Below are positions 47,331 to 63,800 of a stretch of DNA of 64,000 bases, one piece after another. Position numbers and translations under genes: made by a program. The DNA comes from Bugula neritina (lineage: Eukaryota; Bryozoa; Gymnolaemata; Cheilostomatida; Bugulidae), in the NCBI GenBank assembly GCA_964035545.1, contig CAXIUT010000097.1, positions 434,001 to 498,000 of the forward strand, written 5' to 3'. The notes beneath the pieces are model-generated. The model ran no database searches, was not told the origin of the DNA, and saw nothing but the letters and a program-made list of their open reading frames with translations. Every line of letters starts with the position of its first letter. The stretch's first letter is position 1.

Positions 47331-50300
47331 CTGAAAATACTGAAATACACTATAACATACTGAAATATACTGCAACATACTGAAATATACTGCTACATAC
47401 TGAAACATACTGCAACACACTGCAACATACTGCAACATACTAGAATACACTGTAACATAATGAAATACACTGCAACACATTGAAATATACTGCAAAATAC
47501 TGAAATGCACTGCTATATACTGAAATACACTGCAACACACTACAACATACTGCAACATGCTAAAAGCTGCAACATACTGAAATACACTGCAGAATACTGA
47601 AATACACTGTAACATACTGAAATATACTGCAAAATACTGAAATACACTGCTACATACTGAAATATCCTGCAACACACTGCGACATACTGCAACATACTAA
47701 AATACACTGTAACATATTGAAATACACTGCAACACATTGAAATATACTGCAATGTACCGAAATATATGGTAAACTACTGAAATATACTGTCACACATTGA
47801 AAAACACTGCAACATACTGAAATATACTGCGACACATTGCAATATACTGTAACATACTGAAATATGCTGTAGCACACTGAAATACACTGCAACTCACTGA
47901 AATATACTGCAACATACTGAAATACACTGTAACATATTGAAATATACTGCAACATACTGAAATACAGTGCTACATACTGAAATATACTGCAACATACTGC
48001 AACATAGTGAAATAAACCTCAACATACTGCAAGATAGTGAAATACACTGTAACACATTGAAATATACTGCAAAATACTGAAATACACTGCTTCATACTGA
48101 AATATACTGCAACACACTGCAACATACTGCAACATACTAAAATATACTGCAACATACTGAAATACACTGCAAAACATTCAAATACACTGTAACATATTGA
48201 AATATACTGCAACATACTGAAATACAGTGCTACATACTGAAATATACTGCAACATACTGCAACATACTGCAACATACTAGAATACACTGTAACATAATGA
48301 AATACACTGCAACACATTGAAATATACTGCAAAATACTGAAATACACTGCTATATACTGAAATACACTGCAACACACTACAACATACTGCAACATGCTAA
48401 AAGCTGCAACATACTGAAATACACTGCTACATACTGAAGTATACTGCAATACACAGCAACATACTGCAACATACTAAAATACACTGTAACATATTGGAAT
48501 ACACTGCAACACATTGAAATATACTGCAAAATACTGAAATACACTGCTACATACTGAAATATACTGCAACACACTGCAACATACTGCAACATACTAAAGT
48601 ATACTGCAACATACTGAAATACACTGCGGAATACTGAAATATACTGCAACATACTGCAACATAGTGAAATAAACTGCAACATACTGCAAGATAGTGAAAT
48701 ACACTGTAACATACTGAAATACACCGGAAAATACTACAACATATTGAAATGCACTGTAACATATTGAAATACACTGCAACACATTGAAATATACTGCAAC
48801 ATACCTAAATATACGGTAATATACCAAAATATACTGTAACACATTGAAAAATACTGCAACATACTGAAATACACTGCAACACACCGAAAAACACTGAAAA
48901 TACTGTAACACACTGAAATATACTGCAACACACTGCAACATACTGCAACATACTAGAATACACTGTAACATATTGAAATATACTGCAACACATTGAAATA
49001 TACTGCAAAATACTGAAATACACTGCTACATACCGAAATATACTGCGACACACCGCAACATACCGCAACGTACTAAAATACACTGTAACATATTGAAATA
49101 GACTGCAACACATTGAAATATACTGCAAAATACTGAAATACACTGCTACATACTGAAATATACTGCAACACACTGCAACATACTGCAACATACTAAAATA
49201 TACTGCAACATACTGAAATACACTGCAGAATACTGAAATACACTGTAACATACTGAAATATACTGCAAAATACTGAAATACACTGCTACATACTGAAATA
49301 TACTGCAACACACTGCGACATACTGCAACATACTAAAATACACTGTAACATACTGAAATACACTGCAACACATTGAAATATACTGCAATGTACCGAAATA
49401 TATGGTAAACTACTGAAATATACTGTCACACATTGAAAAACACTGCAACATACTGAAATATACTGCGACACATTGCAATATACTGTAACATACTGAAATA
49501 TGCTGTATCACACTGAAATACACTGCAACTCACTGAAATATACTGCAACATACTGAAATACACTGTAACATATTGAAATATACTGCAACATACTGAAATA
49601 CAGTGCTACATACTGAAATATACTGCAACATACTGCAACATAGTGAAATACACTGCAACATACTGCAAGATAGTGAAATACACTGTAACATACTGAAATA
49701 CACCGCAAAATACTACAACATATTGAAATGCACTGTAACATATTGAAATACACTGCAACACATTGAAATATACTGCAACATACCTAATTATACGGTAATA
49801 TACCAAAATAAACTGTAACACATCGAAAAATACTGCAACATACTGAAATACACTGCAACACACCGAAAAACACTGAAAATACTGTAACACACTGAAATAT
49901 ACTGCAAAATACTGAAATACACTGCAAAATACTGAAATACACTGTAACATACTAAAGTATACTGCAACATACTGAAATACACTGCAAAATACTGAAATAC
50001 ACTATAACATACTGAAATATACTGCAACATACTGAAATACACTGCTATATACTGAAATACGCTGCAACACACTACAACATACTGCAACATGCTAAAAGCT
50101 GCAACATACTGAAATACACTACTACATACTGAAATATACTGCAACACACAGCAACATACTGCAACATACTAAAATACACTGTAACATATTGGAATACACT
50201 GCAACACATTGAAATATACTGCAAAATACTGAAATGCACTGCTACATACTGAAATATACTGCAACACACTGCAACATACTGCAACATACTAAAGTATACT

Positions 50301-51708
50301 GCAACATACTGAAATACACTGCAGAATACTGAAATACACTGTAACATTCTGAAATATACTGCAAAATACTGAAATACATTGCTACATACTGAAATATACT
50401 GCAACACACTGCGACATACTGCAACATACTAAAATACACTGTAACATATTGAAATACACTGCAACACATTGAAATATACTGCAATGTACCGAAATATATG
50501 GTAAACTACTGAAATATACTGTCACACATTGAAAAATACTGCAACATACTGAAATATACTGCGACACATTGCAATATACTGTAACATACTAAAATATTCT
50601 GTAGCACACTGAAATACACTGCAACATACTGAAATACACTGTAACATATTGAAATATACTGCAACATACTGAAATACAGTGCTACATACTGAAATATACT
50701 GCAACATACTGCAACATAGTGAAATTCACTGTAACATACTGAAAAACACTGCAACATACTACAACATATTGAAATACACTGCAACACATTGAAATATACT
50801 GCAACATATCTAAATATACGGTGATATACCAAAATAAACTGTAACACATTTAAAAATACTGCAACATACTGAAATACACTGCAACACTCTGAAATACACT
50901 GCAAATTACTGTAACACACTGAAATAGACTGCAACACACTGCAACATACTGCAACATACTAGAATACACTGTAACATATTGAAATATACTGCAACATACT
51001 GAAATACACTGCTACATACTGAAATTTACTGCGACACACAGCAACATACTGCAACATACTAAAATGCACTGTAACATATTGGAATACACTGCAACACATT
51101 GAAATATACTGCAAAATACTGAAATACACTGCTACATACTGAAATTTACTGCGACACACTGCAACATACTGCAACATACTAAAATGCACTGTAACATAGT
51201 GAAATAGACTGCAACACATTGAAATATACTGCAAAATACTGAAATACACTGCTATATACTGAATTACACTGCAACACACTACAACATACTGCAACATGCT
51301 GAAATATACTGCAACATACTGAAATACACTGCAAAATACTGAAATACACTGTAACATACTGAAGTATACTGCAACACACTGAAATACACTGCTACATACT
51401 GAATTATACTGCAACACACAGCAACATACTGCAACATACTAAAACACACTGTAACATATTGGAATACACTGCAACACATTGAAATATACTGCAAAATACT
51501 GAAATACACTGCTACATACTGAAATATACTGCGACACACCGCAACATACCGCAACGTACTAAAATACACTGTAACATATTGAAATAGACTGCAACACATT
51601 GAAATATACTGCAAAATACTGAAATACACTGCTACATACTGAAATATACTGCAACACACTGCAACATACTGCAACATACTAAAATATACTGCAACATACT
51701 GAAATACA
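47331..51708. repeat. HOR-E copy 2 (4,378 bp)
   Basis: Near-perfect tandem copy of 42953-47330. The junction is visible at 47329-47340, where CTGAAAATACTG interrupts the run. Copy 2 ends at about 51708, where GCAGAATACT continues in place of the border shift. Its last roughly 280 bp (51431-51708) are also the start of HOR-F. The extreme similarity means either a very recent duplication or an assembly duplication. Confidence 0.92.
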
Positions 51709-54700
51709 CTGCAGAATACTGAAATACACTGTAACATACTGAAATATACTGCAAAATACTGAAATACACTGCTACATACTGAAATATACTGCAACACACT
51801 GCGATATACTGCCACATACTAAAATACACTGTAACATATTGAAATACACTGCAACACATTGAAATATACTGCAATGTACCGAAATATATGGTAAACTACT
51901 GAAATATACTGTCACACATTGAAAAACACTGCAACATACTGAAATATACTGCGACACATTGCAATATACTGTAACATACTGAAATATGCTGTATCACACT
52001 GAAATACACTGCAACTCACTGAAATATACTGCAACATACTGAAATACACTGTAACATATTGAAATATACTGCAACATACTGAAATACAGTGCTACATACT
52101 GAAAAATACTGCAACATACTGCAACATAGTGAAATACACTGCAACATACTGCAAGATAGTGAAATACACTGTAACATACTGAAATACACCGCAAAATACT
52201 ACAACATATTGAAATGCACTGTAACATATTGAAATACACTGCAACACATTGAAATATACTGCAACATACCTAATTATACGGTAATATACCAAAATATACT
52301 GTAACACATCGAAAAATACTGCAACATACTGAAATACACTGCAACACACCGAAAAACACTGAAAATACTGTAACACACTGAAATATACTGCAAAATACTG
52401 AAATATACTGCAAAATACTGAAATACACTGCTACATACTGAAATATATTGCAACACACCGCAACATACTGCAACATACTAAAGTATACTGCAACATACTG
52501 AAAGACACTGCAAAATACTAAAATACACCATAACATACTGAAATATACTGCAACATACTGAAATACACTGCTATATACTGAAATACACTGCAACACACTA
52601 CAACATACTGCAACATGCTAAAAGCTGCAACTTACTGAAATACACTGCTACATACTGAAATATACTGCAACACACAGCAACATACTGCAACATACTAAAA
52701 TACACTGTAACATATTGGAATACACTGCAACACATTGAAATATACTGCAAAATACTGAAATACACTGCTACATACTGAAATATTTTGCAACACACTGCAA
52801 CATACTGCAAGATACTAAAGTATACTGCAACATACTGAAATACACTGCAGAATACTTCAATACACTGTAACATACTGAAATATAATGCAAAATACTGAAA
52901 TACATTGCTACATACTGAAATATACTGCAACACACTGCGACATACTGCAACATACTAAAATACACTGTAACATATTGAAATACACTGCAACACATTGAAA
53001 TGTACTGCAATGTACCGAAATATATGGTAAACTACTGAAATATACTGTCACACATTTAAAAATACTGCAACATACTGAAATATACTGCGACACATTGCAA
53101 TATACTGTAACGTACTGAAATATGCTGTAGCACATTGAAATACACTGCAACTCACTGAAATATACTGCAACATACTGAAATACACTGTAACATATTGAAA
53201 TATACTGCAACATACTGAAATACACTGTAACATACTGAAAAACACTGCAACATACTACAACATATTGAAATACACTGCAACACATTGAAATATACTGCAA
53301 AATACCTAAATATACGGTGATATACCAAAATAAACTGTAACACATTTAAAAATACTGCAACATACTGAAATACACTGCAACACTCTGAAATACACTGCAA
53401 AATACTGTAACACACTGAAATATACTGCAACACACTGCAACATACTGCAACATACTAGAATACACTGTAACATATTGAAATATACTGCAACACGTTGAAA
53501 TATACTGCAAAATACTGAAATACACTGCTACATACCGAAATATACTGCGACACACCGCAACATACCGCAACGTACTAAAATACACTGTAACATATTGAAA
53601 TAGACTGCAACACATTGAAATATACTGCAAAATACTGAAATACACTGCTACATACTGAAATATACTGCAACACACTGCAACATACTGCAACATACTAAAA
53701 TATACTGCAACATACTGAAATACACTGCAGAATACTGAAATACACTGTAACATACTGAAATATACTGCAAAATACTGAAATACACTGCTACATACTGAAA
53801 TATACTGCAACACACTGCGACATACTGCAACATACTAAAATACACTGTAACATATTGAAATACACTGCAACACATTGAAATATACTGCAATGTACCGAAA
53901 TATATGGTAAACTACTGAAATATACTGTCACACATTGAAAAACACTGCAACATACTGAAATATACTGCGACACATTGCAATATACTGTAACATACTGAAA
54001 TATGCTGTATCACACTGAAATACACTGCAACTCACTGAAATATACTGCAACATACTGAAATACACTGTAACATATTGAAATATACTGCAACATACTGAAA
54101 TACAGTGCTACATACTGAAATATACTGCAACATACTGCAACATAGTGAAATACACTGCAACATACTGCAAGATAGTGAAATACACTGTAACATACTGAAA
54201 TACACCGCAAAATACTACAACATATTGAAATGCACTGTAACATACTGAAATACACTGCAACACATTGAAATATACTGCAACATACCTAATTATACGGTAA
54301 TATACCAAAATAAACTGTAACACATCGAAAAATACTGCAACATACTGAAATACACTGCAACACACCGAAAAACACTGAAAATACTGTAACACACTGAAAT
54401 ATACTGCAAAATACTGAAATATACTGCAAAATACTGAAATACACTGCTACATACTGAAATATACTGCAACACACCGCAACATACTGCAACATACTAAAGT
54501 ATACTGCAACATACTGAAATACACTGCAAAATACTAAAATTCACTATAACATACTGAAATATACTGCAACATCCTGAAATACACTGCTATATACTGAAAT
54601 ACACTGCAACACACTACAACATACTGCAACATGCTAAAAGCTGCAACTTACTGAAATACACTGCTACATACTGAAATATACTGCAACACACTGCGACATA

Positions 54701-56141
54701 CTGCAACATACTAAAATACACTGTAACATATTGAAATACACTGCAACACATTGAAATATACTGCAATGTACCGAAATATATGGTAAACTACTGAAATATA
54801 CTGTCACACATTTAAAAATACTGCAACATACTGAAATATACTGCGACACATTGCAATATACTGTAACGTACTGAAATATGCTGTAGCACATTGAAATACA
54901 CTGCAACTCACTGAAATATACTGCAACATACTGAAATACACTGTAACATATTGAAATATACTGCAACATACTGAAATACACTGTAACATACTGAAAAACA
55001 CTGCAACATACTACAACATATTGAAATACACTGCAACACATTGAAATATACTGCAAAATACCTAAATATACGGTGATATACCAAAATAAACTGTAACACA
55101 TTTAAAAATACTGCAACACACTGAAATACACTGCAACACTCTGAAATACACTGCAAAATACTGTAACACACTGAAATATACTGCAACACACTGCAACATA
55201 CTGCAACATACTAGAATACACTGTAACATATTGAAATATACTGCAACATACTGAAATACACTGCTATATACTGAAATATACTGCAACACACTACAATATA
55301 CTGCAACATGCTAAAATATACTGCAACATACTGAAATACCCTGCAAAATACTGAAATACACTGTAACATACTGAAGTATACTGCAACATACTGAAATACA
55401 CTGCTACATACTGAAATATACTGCAACACACTGCGACATACTGCAACATACTAAAATACACTGTAACATATTGAAATACACTGCAACACATTGAAATATA
55501 CTGCAATGTACCGAAATATATGGTAAACTACTGAAATATACTGTCACACATTGAAAAACACTGCAAAATACTGAAATATACTGCGACACATTGCAATATA
55601 CTGTAACATACTGAAATATGCTGTATCACACTGAAATACACTGCAACTCACTGAAATATACTGCAACATACTGAAATACACTGTAACATATTGAAATATA
55701 CTGCAACATACTGAAATACAGTGCTACATACTGAAATATACTGCAACATACTGCAACATAGTGAAATACACTGCAACATACTGCAAGATAGTGAAATACA
55801 CTGTAACATACTGAAATACACCGCAAAATACTACAACATATTGAAATGCACTGTAACATATTGAAATACACTGCAACACATTGAAATATACTGCAACATA
55901 CCTAATTATACGGTAATATACCAAAATATACTGTAACACATCGAAAAATACTGCAACATACCGAAATACACTGCAACACACCGAAAAACACTGAAAATAC
56001 TGTAACACACTGAAATATACTGCAAAATACTGAAATATACTGCAAAATACTGAAATACACTGCTACATACTGAAATATACTGCAACACACCGCAACATAC
56101 TGCAACATACTAAAGTATACTGCAACATACTGAAATACACT
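51431..56141. repeat. HOR-F copy 1 (4,711 bp)
   Basis: First of 2.67 tandem units. Five landmarks (51874, 53010, 53890, 54766, 55506) have spacings of 1136, 880, 876, 740 and then 1079 bp to the next unit, summing to 4,711. The length is 4,720 (236 dimers) minus 9, which equals two -3 shifts (about 52618, 54634) and three -1 shifts (about 52354, 54372, 55985). The unit contains three related sub-blocks of 2016, 1616 and 1079 bp, each with the same landmark neighbourhood. Confidence 0.93.
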
Positions 56142-59100
56142 GCAACATACTAAAACACACTGTAACATATTGGAATACACTGCAACACATTGAAATATAC
56201 TGCAAAATACTGAAATACACTGCTACATACTGAAATATACTGCGACACACCGCAACATACCGCAACGTACTAAAATACACTGTAACATATTGAAATAGAC
56301 TGCAACACATTGAAATATACTGCAAAATACTGAAATACACTGCTACATACTGAAATATACTGCAACACACTGCAACATACTGCAACATACTAAAATATAC
56401 TGCAACATACTGAAATACACTGCAGAATACTGAAATACACTGTAACATACTGAAATATACTGCAAAATACTGAAATACACTGCTACATACTGAAATATAC
56501 TGCAACACACTGCGACATACTGCCACATACTAAAATACACTGTAACATATTGAAATACACTGCAACACATTGAAATATACTGCAATGTACCGAAATATAT
56601 GGTAAACTACTGAAATATACTGTCACACATTGAAAAACACTGCAACATACTGAAATATACTGCGACACATTGCAATATACTGTAACATACTGAAATATGC
56701 TGTATCACACTGAAATACACTGCAACTCACTGAAATATACTGCAACATACTGAAATACACTGTAACATATTGAAATATACTGCAACATACTGAAATACAG
56801 TGCTACATACTGAAAAATACTGCAACATACTGCAACATAGTGAAATACACTGCAACATACTGCAAGATAGTGAAATACACTGTAACATACTGAAATACAC
56901 CGCAAAATACTACAACATATTGAAATGCACTGTAACATATTGAAATACACTGCAACACATTGAAATATACTGCAACATACCTAATTATATGGTAATATAC
57001 CAAAATATACTGTAACACATCGAAAAATACTGCAACATACTGAAATACACTGCAACACACCGAAAAACACTGAAAATACTGTAACACACTGAAATATACT
57101 GCAAAATACTGAAATATACTGCAAAATACTGAAATACACTGCTACATACTGAAATATATTGCAACACACCGCAACATACTGCAACATACTAAAGTATACT
57201 GCAACATACTGAAAGACACTGCAAAATACTAAAATACACCATAACATACTGAAATATACTGCAACATACTGAAATACACTGCTATATACTGAAATACACT
57301 GCAACACACTACAACATACTGCAACATGCTAAAAGCTGCAACTTACTGAAATACACTGCTACATACTGAAATATACTGCAACACACAGCAACATACTGCA
57401 ACATACTAAAATACACTGTAACATATTGGAATACACTGCAACACATTGAAATATACTGCAAAATACTGAAATACACTGCTACATACTGAAATATTTTGCA
57501 ACACACTGCAACATACTGCAAGATACTAAAGTATACTGCAACATACTGAAATACACTGCAGAATACTTAAATACACTGTAACATACTGAAATATAATGCA
57601 AAATACTGAAATACATTGCTACATACTGAAATATACTGCAACACACTGCGACATACTGCAACATACTAAAATACACTGTAACATATTGAAATACACTGCA
57701 ACACATTGAAATGTACTGCAATGTACCGAAATATATGGTAAACTACTGAAATATACTGTCACACATTTAAAAATACTGCAACATACTGAAATATACTGCG
57801 ACACATTGCAATATACTGTAACGTACTGAAATATGCTGTAGCACATTGAAATACACTGCAACTCACTGAAATATACTGCAACATACTGAAATACACTGTA
57901 ACATATTGAAATATACTGCAACATACTGAAATACACTGTAACATACTGAAAAACACTGCAACATACTACAACATATTGAAATACACTGCAACACATTGAA
58001 ATATACTGCAAAATACCTAAATATACGGTGATATACCAAAATAAACTGTAACACATTTAAAAATACTGCAACATACTGAAATACACTGCAACACTCTGAA
58101 ATACACTGCAAAATACTGTAACACACTGAAATATACTGCAACACACTGCAACATACTGCAACATACTAGAATACACTGTAACATATTGAAATATACTGCA
58201 ACACATTGAAATATACTGCAAAATACTGAAATACACTGCTACATACCGAAATATACTGCGACACACCGCAACATACCGCAACGTACTAAAATACACTGTA
58301 ACATATTGAAATAGACTGCAACACATTGAAATATACTGCAAAATACTGAAATACACTGCTACATACTGAAATATACTGCAACACACTGCAACATACTGCA
58401 ACATACTAAAATATACTGCAACATACTGAAATACACTGCAGAATACTGAAATACACTGTAACATACTGAAATATACTGCAAAATACTGAAATACACTGCT
58501 ACATACTGAAATATACTGCAACACACTGCGACATACTGCAACATACTAAAATACACTGTAACATATTGAAATACACTGCAACACATTGAAATATACTGCA
58601 ATGTACCGAAATATATGGTAAACTACTGAAATATACTGTCACACATTGAAAAACACTGCAACATACTGAAATATACTGCGACACATTGCAATATACTGTA
58701 ACATACTGAAATATGCTGTATCACACTGAAATACACTGCAACTCACTGAAATATACTGCAACATACTGAAATACACTGTAACATATTGAAATATACTGCA
58801 ACATACTGAAATACAGTGCTACATACTGAAATATACTGCAACATACTGCAACATAGTGAAATACACTGCAACATACTGCAAGATAGTGAAATACACTGTA
58901 ACATACTGAAATACACCGCAAAATACTACAACATATTGAAATGCACTGTAACATACTGAAATACACTGCAACACATTGAAATATACTGCAACATACCTAA
59001 TTATACGGTAATATACCAAAATAAACTGTAACACATCGAAAAATACTGCAACATACTGAAATACACTGCAACACACCGAAAAACACTGAAAATACTGTAA

Positions 59101-60852
59101 CACACTGAAATATACTGCAAAATACTGAAATATACTGCAAAATACTGAAATACACTGCTACATACTGAAATATACTGCAACACACCGCAACATACTGCAA
59201 CATACTAAAGTATACTGCAACATACTGAAATACACTGCAAAATACTAAAATTCACTATAACATACTGAAATATACTGCAACATACTGAAATACACTGCTA
59301 TATACTGAAATACACTGCAACACACTACAACATACTGCAACATGCTAAAAGCTGCAACTTACTGAAATACACTGCTACATACTGAAATATACTGCAACAC
59401 ACTGCGACATACTGCAACATACTAAAATACACTGTAACATATTGAAATACACTGCAACACATTGAAATATACTGCAATGTACCGAAATATATGGTAAACT
59501 ACTGAAATATACTGTCACACATTTAAAAATACTGCAACATACTGAAATATACTGCGACACATTGCAATATACTGTAACGTACTGAAATATGCTGTAGCAC
59601 ATTGAAATACACTGCAACTCACTGAAATATACTGCAACATACTGAAATACACTGTAACATATTGAAATATACTGCAACATACTGAAATACACTGTAACAT
59701 ACTGAAAAACACTGCAACATACTACAACATATTGAAATACACTGCAACACATTGAAATATACTGCAAAATACCTAAATATACGGTGATATACCAAAATAA
59801 ACTGTAACACATTTAAAAATACTGCAACACACTGAAATACACTGCAACACTCTGAAATACACTGCAAAATACTGTAACACACTGAAATATACTGCAACAC
59901 ACTGCAACATACTGCAACATACTAGAATACACTGTAACATATTGAAATATACTGCAACATACTGAAATACACTGCTATATACTGAAATATACTGCAACAC
60001 ACTACAATATACTGCAACATGCTAAAATATACTGCAACATACTGAAATACCCTGCAAAATACTGAAATACACTGTAACATACTGAAGTATACTGCAACAT
60101 ACTGAAATACACTGCTACATACTGAAATATACTGCAACACACTGCGACATACTGCAACATACTAAAATACACTGTAACATATTGAAATACACTGCAACAC
60201 ATTGAAATATACTGCAATGTACCGAAATATATGGTAAACTACTGAAATATACTGTCACACATTGAAAAACACTGCAAAATACTGAAATATACTGCGACAC
60301 ATTGCAATATACTGTAACATACTGAAATATGCTGTATCACACTGAAATACACTGCAACTCACTGAAATATACTGCAACATACTGAAATACACTGTAACAT
60401 ATTGAAATATACTGCAACATACTGAAATACAGTGCTACATACTGAAATATACTGCAACATACTGCAACATAGTGAAATACACTGCAACATACTGCAAGAT
60501 AGTGAAATACACTGTAACATACTGAAATACACCGCAAAATACTACAACATATTGAAATGCACTGTAACATATTGAAATACACTGCAACACATTGAAATAT
60601 ACTGCAACATACCTAATTATACGGTAATATACCAAAATATACTGTAACACATCGAAAAATACTGCAACATACTGAAATACACTGCAACACACCGAAAAAC
60701 ACTGAAAATACTGTAACACACTGAAATATACTGCAAAATACTGAAATATACTGCAAAATACTGAAATACACTGCTACATACTGAAATATACTGCAACACA
60801 CCGCAACATACTGCAACATACTAAAGTATACTGCAACATACTGAAATACACT
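56142..60852. repeat. HOR-F copy 2 (4,711 bp)
   Basis: Exact-register repeat of copy 1 with landmarks at 56585, 57721, 58601, 59477 and 60217. A few single-base differences are visible, for example TAATTATATGG near 56984 (copy 1 has TAATTATACGG near 52273) and CATACTG at 59281 where copy 1 has CATCCTG near 54570. Confidence 0.93.
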
Positions 60853-63800
60853 GCAACATACTAAAACACACTGTAACATATTGGAATACACTGCAACACA
60901 TTGAAATATACTGCAAAATACTGAAATACACTGCTACATACTGAAATATACTGCGACACACCGCAACATACCGCAACGTACTAAAATACACTGTAACATA
61001 TTGAAATAGACTGCAACACATTGAAATATACTGCAAAATACTGAAATACACTGCTACATACTGAAATATACTGCAACACACTGCAACATACTGCAACATA
61101 CTAAAATATACTGCAACATACTGAAATACACTGCAGAATACTGAAATACACTGTAACATACTGAAATATACTGCAAAATACTGAAATACACTGCTACATA
61201 CTGAAATATACTGCAACACACTGCGACATACTGCCACATACTAAAATACACTGTAACATATTGAAATACACTGCAACACATTGAAATATACTGCAATGTA
61301 CCGAAATATATGGTAAACTACTGAATTATACTGTCACACATTGAAAAACACTGCAACATACTGAAATATACTGCGACACATTGCAATATACTGTAACATA
61401 CTGAAATATGCTGTATCACACTGAAATACACTGCAACTCACTGAAATATACTGCAACATACTGAAATACACTGTAACATATTGAAATATACTGCAACATA
61501 CTGAAATACAGTGCTACATACTGAAAAATACTGCAACATACTGCAACATAGTGAAATACACTGCAACATACTGCAAGATAGTGAAATACACTGTAACATA
61601 CTGAAATACACCGCAAAATACTACAACATATTGAAATGCACTGTAACATATTGAAATACACTGCAACACATTGAAATATACTGCAACATACCTAATTATA
61701 TGGTAATATACCAAAATATACTGTAACACATCGAAAAATACTGCAACATACTGAAATACACTGCAACACACCGAAAAACACTGAAAATACTGTAACACAC
61801 TGAAATATACTGCAAAATACTGAAATATACTGCAAAATACTGAAATACACTGCTACATACTGAAATATATTGCAACACACCGCAACATACTGCAACATAC
61901 TAAAGTATACTGCAACATACTGAAAGACACTGCAAAATACTAAAATACACCATAACATACTGAAATATACTGCAACATACTGAAATACACTGCTATATAC
62001 TGAAATACACTGCAACACACTACAACATACTGCAACATGCTAAAAGCTGCAACTTACTGAAATACACTGCTACATACTGAAATATACTGCAACACACAGC
62101 AACATACTGCAACATACTAAAATACACTGTAACATATTGGAATACACTGCAACACATTGAAATATACTGCAAAATACTGAAATACACTGCTACATACTGA
62201 AATATTTTGCAACACACTGCAACATACTGCAAGATACTAAAGTATACTGCAACATACTGAAATACACTGCAGAATACTTAAATACACTGTAACATACTGA
62301 AATATAATGCAAAATACTGAAATACATTGCTACATACTGAAATATACTGCAACACACTGCGACATACTGCAACATACTAAAATACACTGTAACATATTGA
62401 AATACACTGCAACACATTGAAATGTACTGTAATGTACCGAAATATATGGTAAACTACTGAAATATACTGTCACACATTTAAAAATACTGCAACATACTGA
62501 AATATACTGCGACACATTGCAATATACTGTAACGTACTGAAATATGCTGTAGCACATTGAAATACACTGCAACTCACTGAAATATACTGCAACATACTGA
62601 AATACACTGTAACATATTGAAATATACTGCAACATACTGAAATACACTGTAACATACTGAAAAACACTGCAACATACTACAACATATTGAAATACACTGC
62701 AACACATTGAAATATACTGCAAAATACCTAAATATACGGTGATATACCAAAATAAACTGTAACACATTTAAAAATACTGCAACATACTGAAATACACTGC
62801 AACACTCTGAAATACACTGCAAAATACTGTAACACACTGAAATATACTGCAACACACTGCAACATACTGCAACATACTAGAATACACTGTAACATATTGA
62901 AATATACTGCAACACATTGAAATATACTGCAAAATACTGAAATACACTGCTACATACCGAAATATACTGCGACACACCGCAACATACCGCAACGTACTAA
63001 AATACACTGTAACATATTGAAATAGACTGCAACACATTGAAATATACTGCAAAATACTGAAATACACTGCTACATACTGAAATATACTGCAACACACTGC
63101 AACATACTGCAACATACTAAAATATACTGCAACATACTGAAATACACTGCAGAATACTGAAATACACTGTAACATACTGAAATATACTGCAAAATACTGA
63201 AATACACTGCTACATACTGAAATATACTGCAACACACTGCGACATACTGCAACATACTAAAATACACTGTAACATATTGAAATACACTGCAACACATTGA
63301 AATATACTGCAATGTACCGAAATATATGGTAAACTACTGAAATATACTGTCACACATTGAAAAACACTGCAACATACTGAAATATACTGCGACACATTGC
63401 AATATACTGTAACATACTGAAATATGCTGTATCACACTGAAATACACTGCAACTCACTGAAATATACTGCAACATACTGAAATACACTGTAACATATTGA
63501 AATATACTGCAACATACTGAAATACAGTGCTACATACTGAAATATACTGCAACATACTGCAACATAGTGAAATACACTGCAACATACTGCAAGATAGTGA
63601 AATACACTGTAACATACTGAAATACACCGCAAAATACTACAACATATTGAAATGCACTGTAACATATTGAAATACACTGCAACACATTGAAATATACTGC
63701 AACATACCTAATTATACGGTAATATACCAAAATATACTGTAACACATCGAAAAATACTGCAACATACTGAAATACACTGCAACACACCGAAAAACACTGA

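Larger units (their letters stand above)
8085..62060 (+). other. Recurring -3 register shift (TAAAAGCTGCAAC)
   Basis: A three-base loss turns the usual TAAAATATACTGCAAC into TAAAAGCTGCAAC. I find it at about 8093, 9497, 10384, 11730, 12888, 13775, 15180, 20102, 24495, 26577, 30825, 32620, 34917, 37655, 38790, 39845, 40981, 42048, 43184, 44020, 45714, 47562, 48398, 50092, 52618, 54634, 57330, 59346 and 62040, and as the variant TAGTAGCTGCATTATACT at about 15994, 22290 and 25750. It is absent from HOR-A. All copies look identical by descent. Confidence 0.88.
211..63330 (+). repeat. Recurrent diverged decamer cluster (45 copies, 'landmark 1')
   Basis: The 19-base motif ATGTACCGAAATATATGGT, followed by MAACTACTG, starts at 211, 1813, 2603, 2823, 4425, 5215, 7226, 8362, 14045, 16527, 17317, 19288, 22820, 23630, 26969, 28739, 29959, 31885 (one mismatch), 33012, 34282, 36738, 37925, 38981, 40117, 41172, 42319, 43374, 45010, 46106, 47752, 49388, 50484, 51874, 53010, 53890, 54766, 55506, 56585, 57721, 58601, 59477, 60217, 61296, 62432 and 63312. 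One or two single-base variants occur among them (for example ATACATGG near 28750). It stays in the 10-bp register but departs from both A and B consensus in three successive units. It works as a marker for HOR borders; a protein-binding role is possible but nothing shows it. Confidence 0.9.
604..63740 (+). repeat. Second diverged cluster with ACGGT ('landmark 2')
   Basis: A run reading CTAAATATACGGT followed by GATATACC, AATATACC or ATTATACC recurs throughout, for example near 607, 3217, 5612, 8689, 13312, 17674, 21830, 24027, 30356, 35330, 40514, 45415 (AATTATACGG), 52273 and 63713. At 5621-5631, 17683-17693, 24036-24046 and 30365-30375 it contains GGTATTATACC, a perfect 5-bp inverted repeat around one central base. 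The other versions are imperfect inverted repeats. Start and end given here only bracket the examples. Confidence 0.8.

Noticed and set aside
211-63330. Landmark 1 as a CENP-B box
   Set aside because: ATGTACCGAAATATATGGT does not contain the core bases of the CENP-B box on either strand, so no such claim is made.
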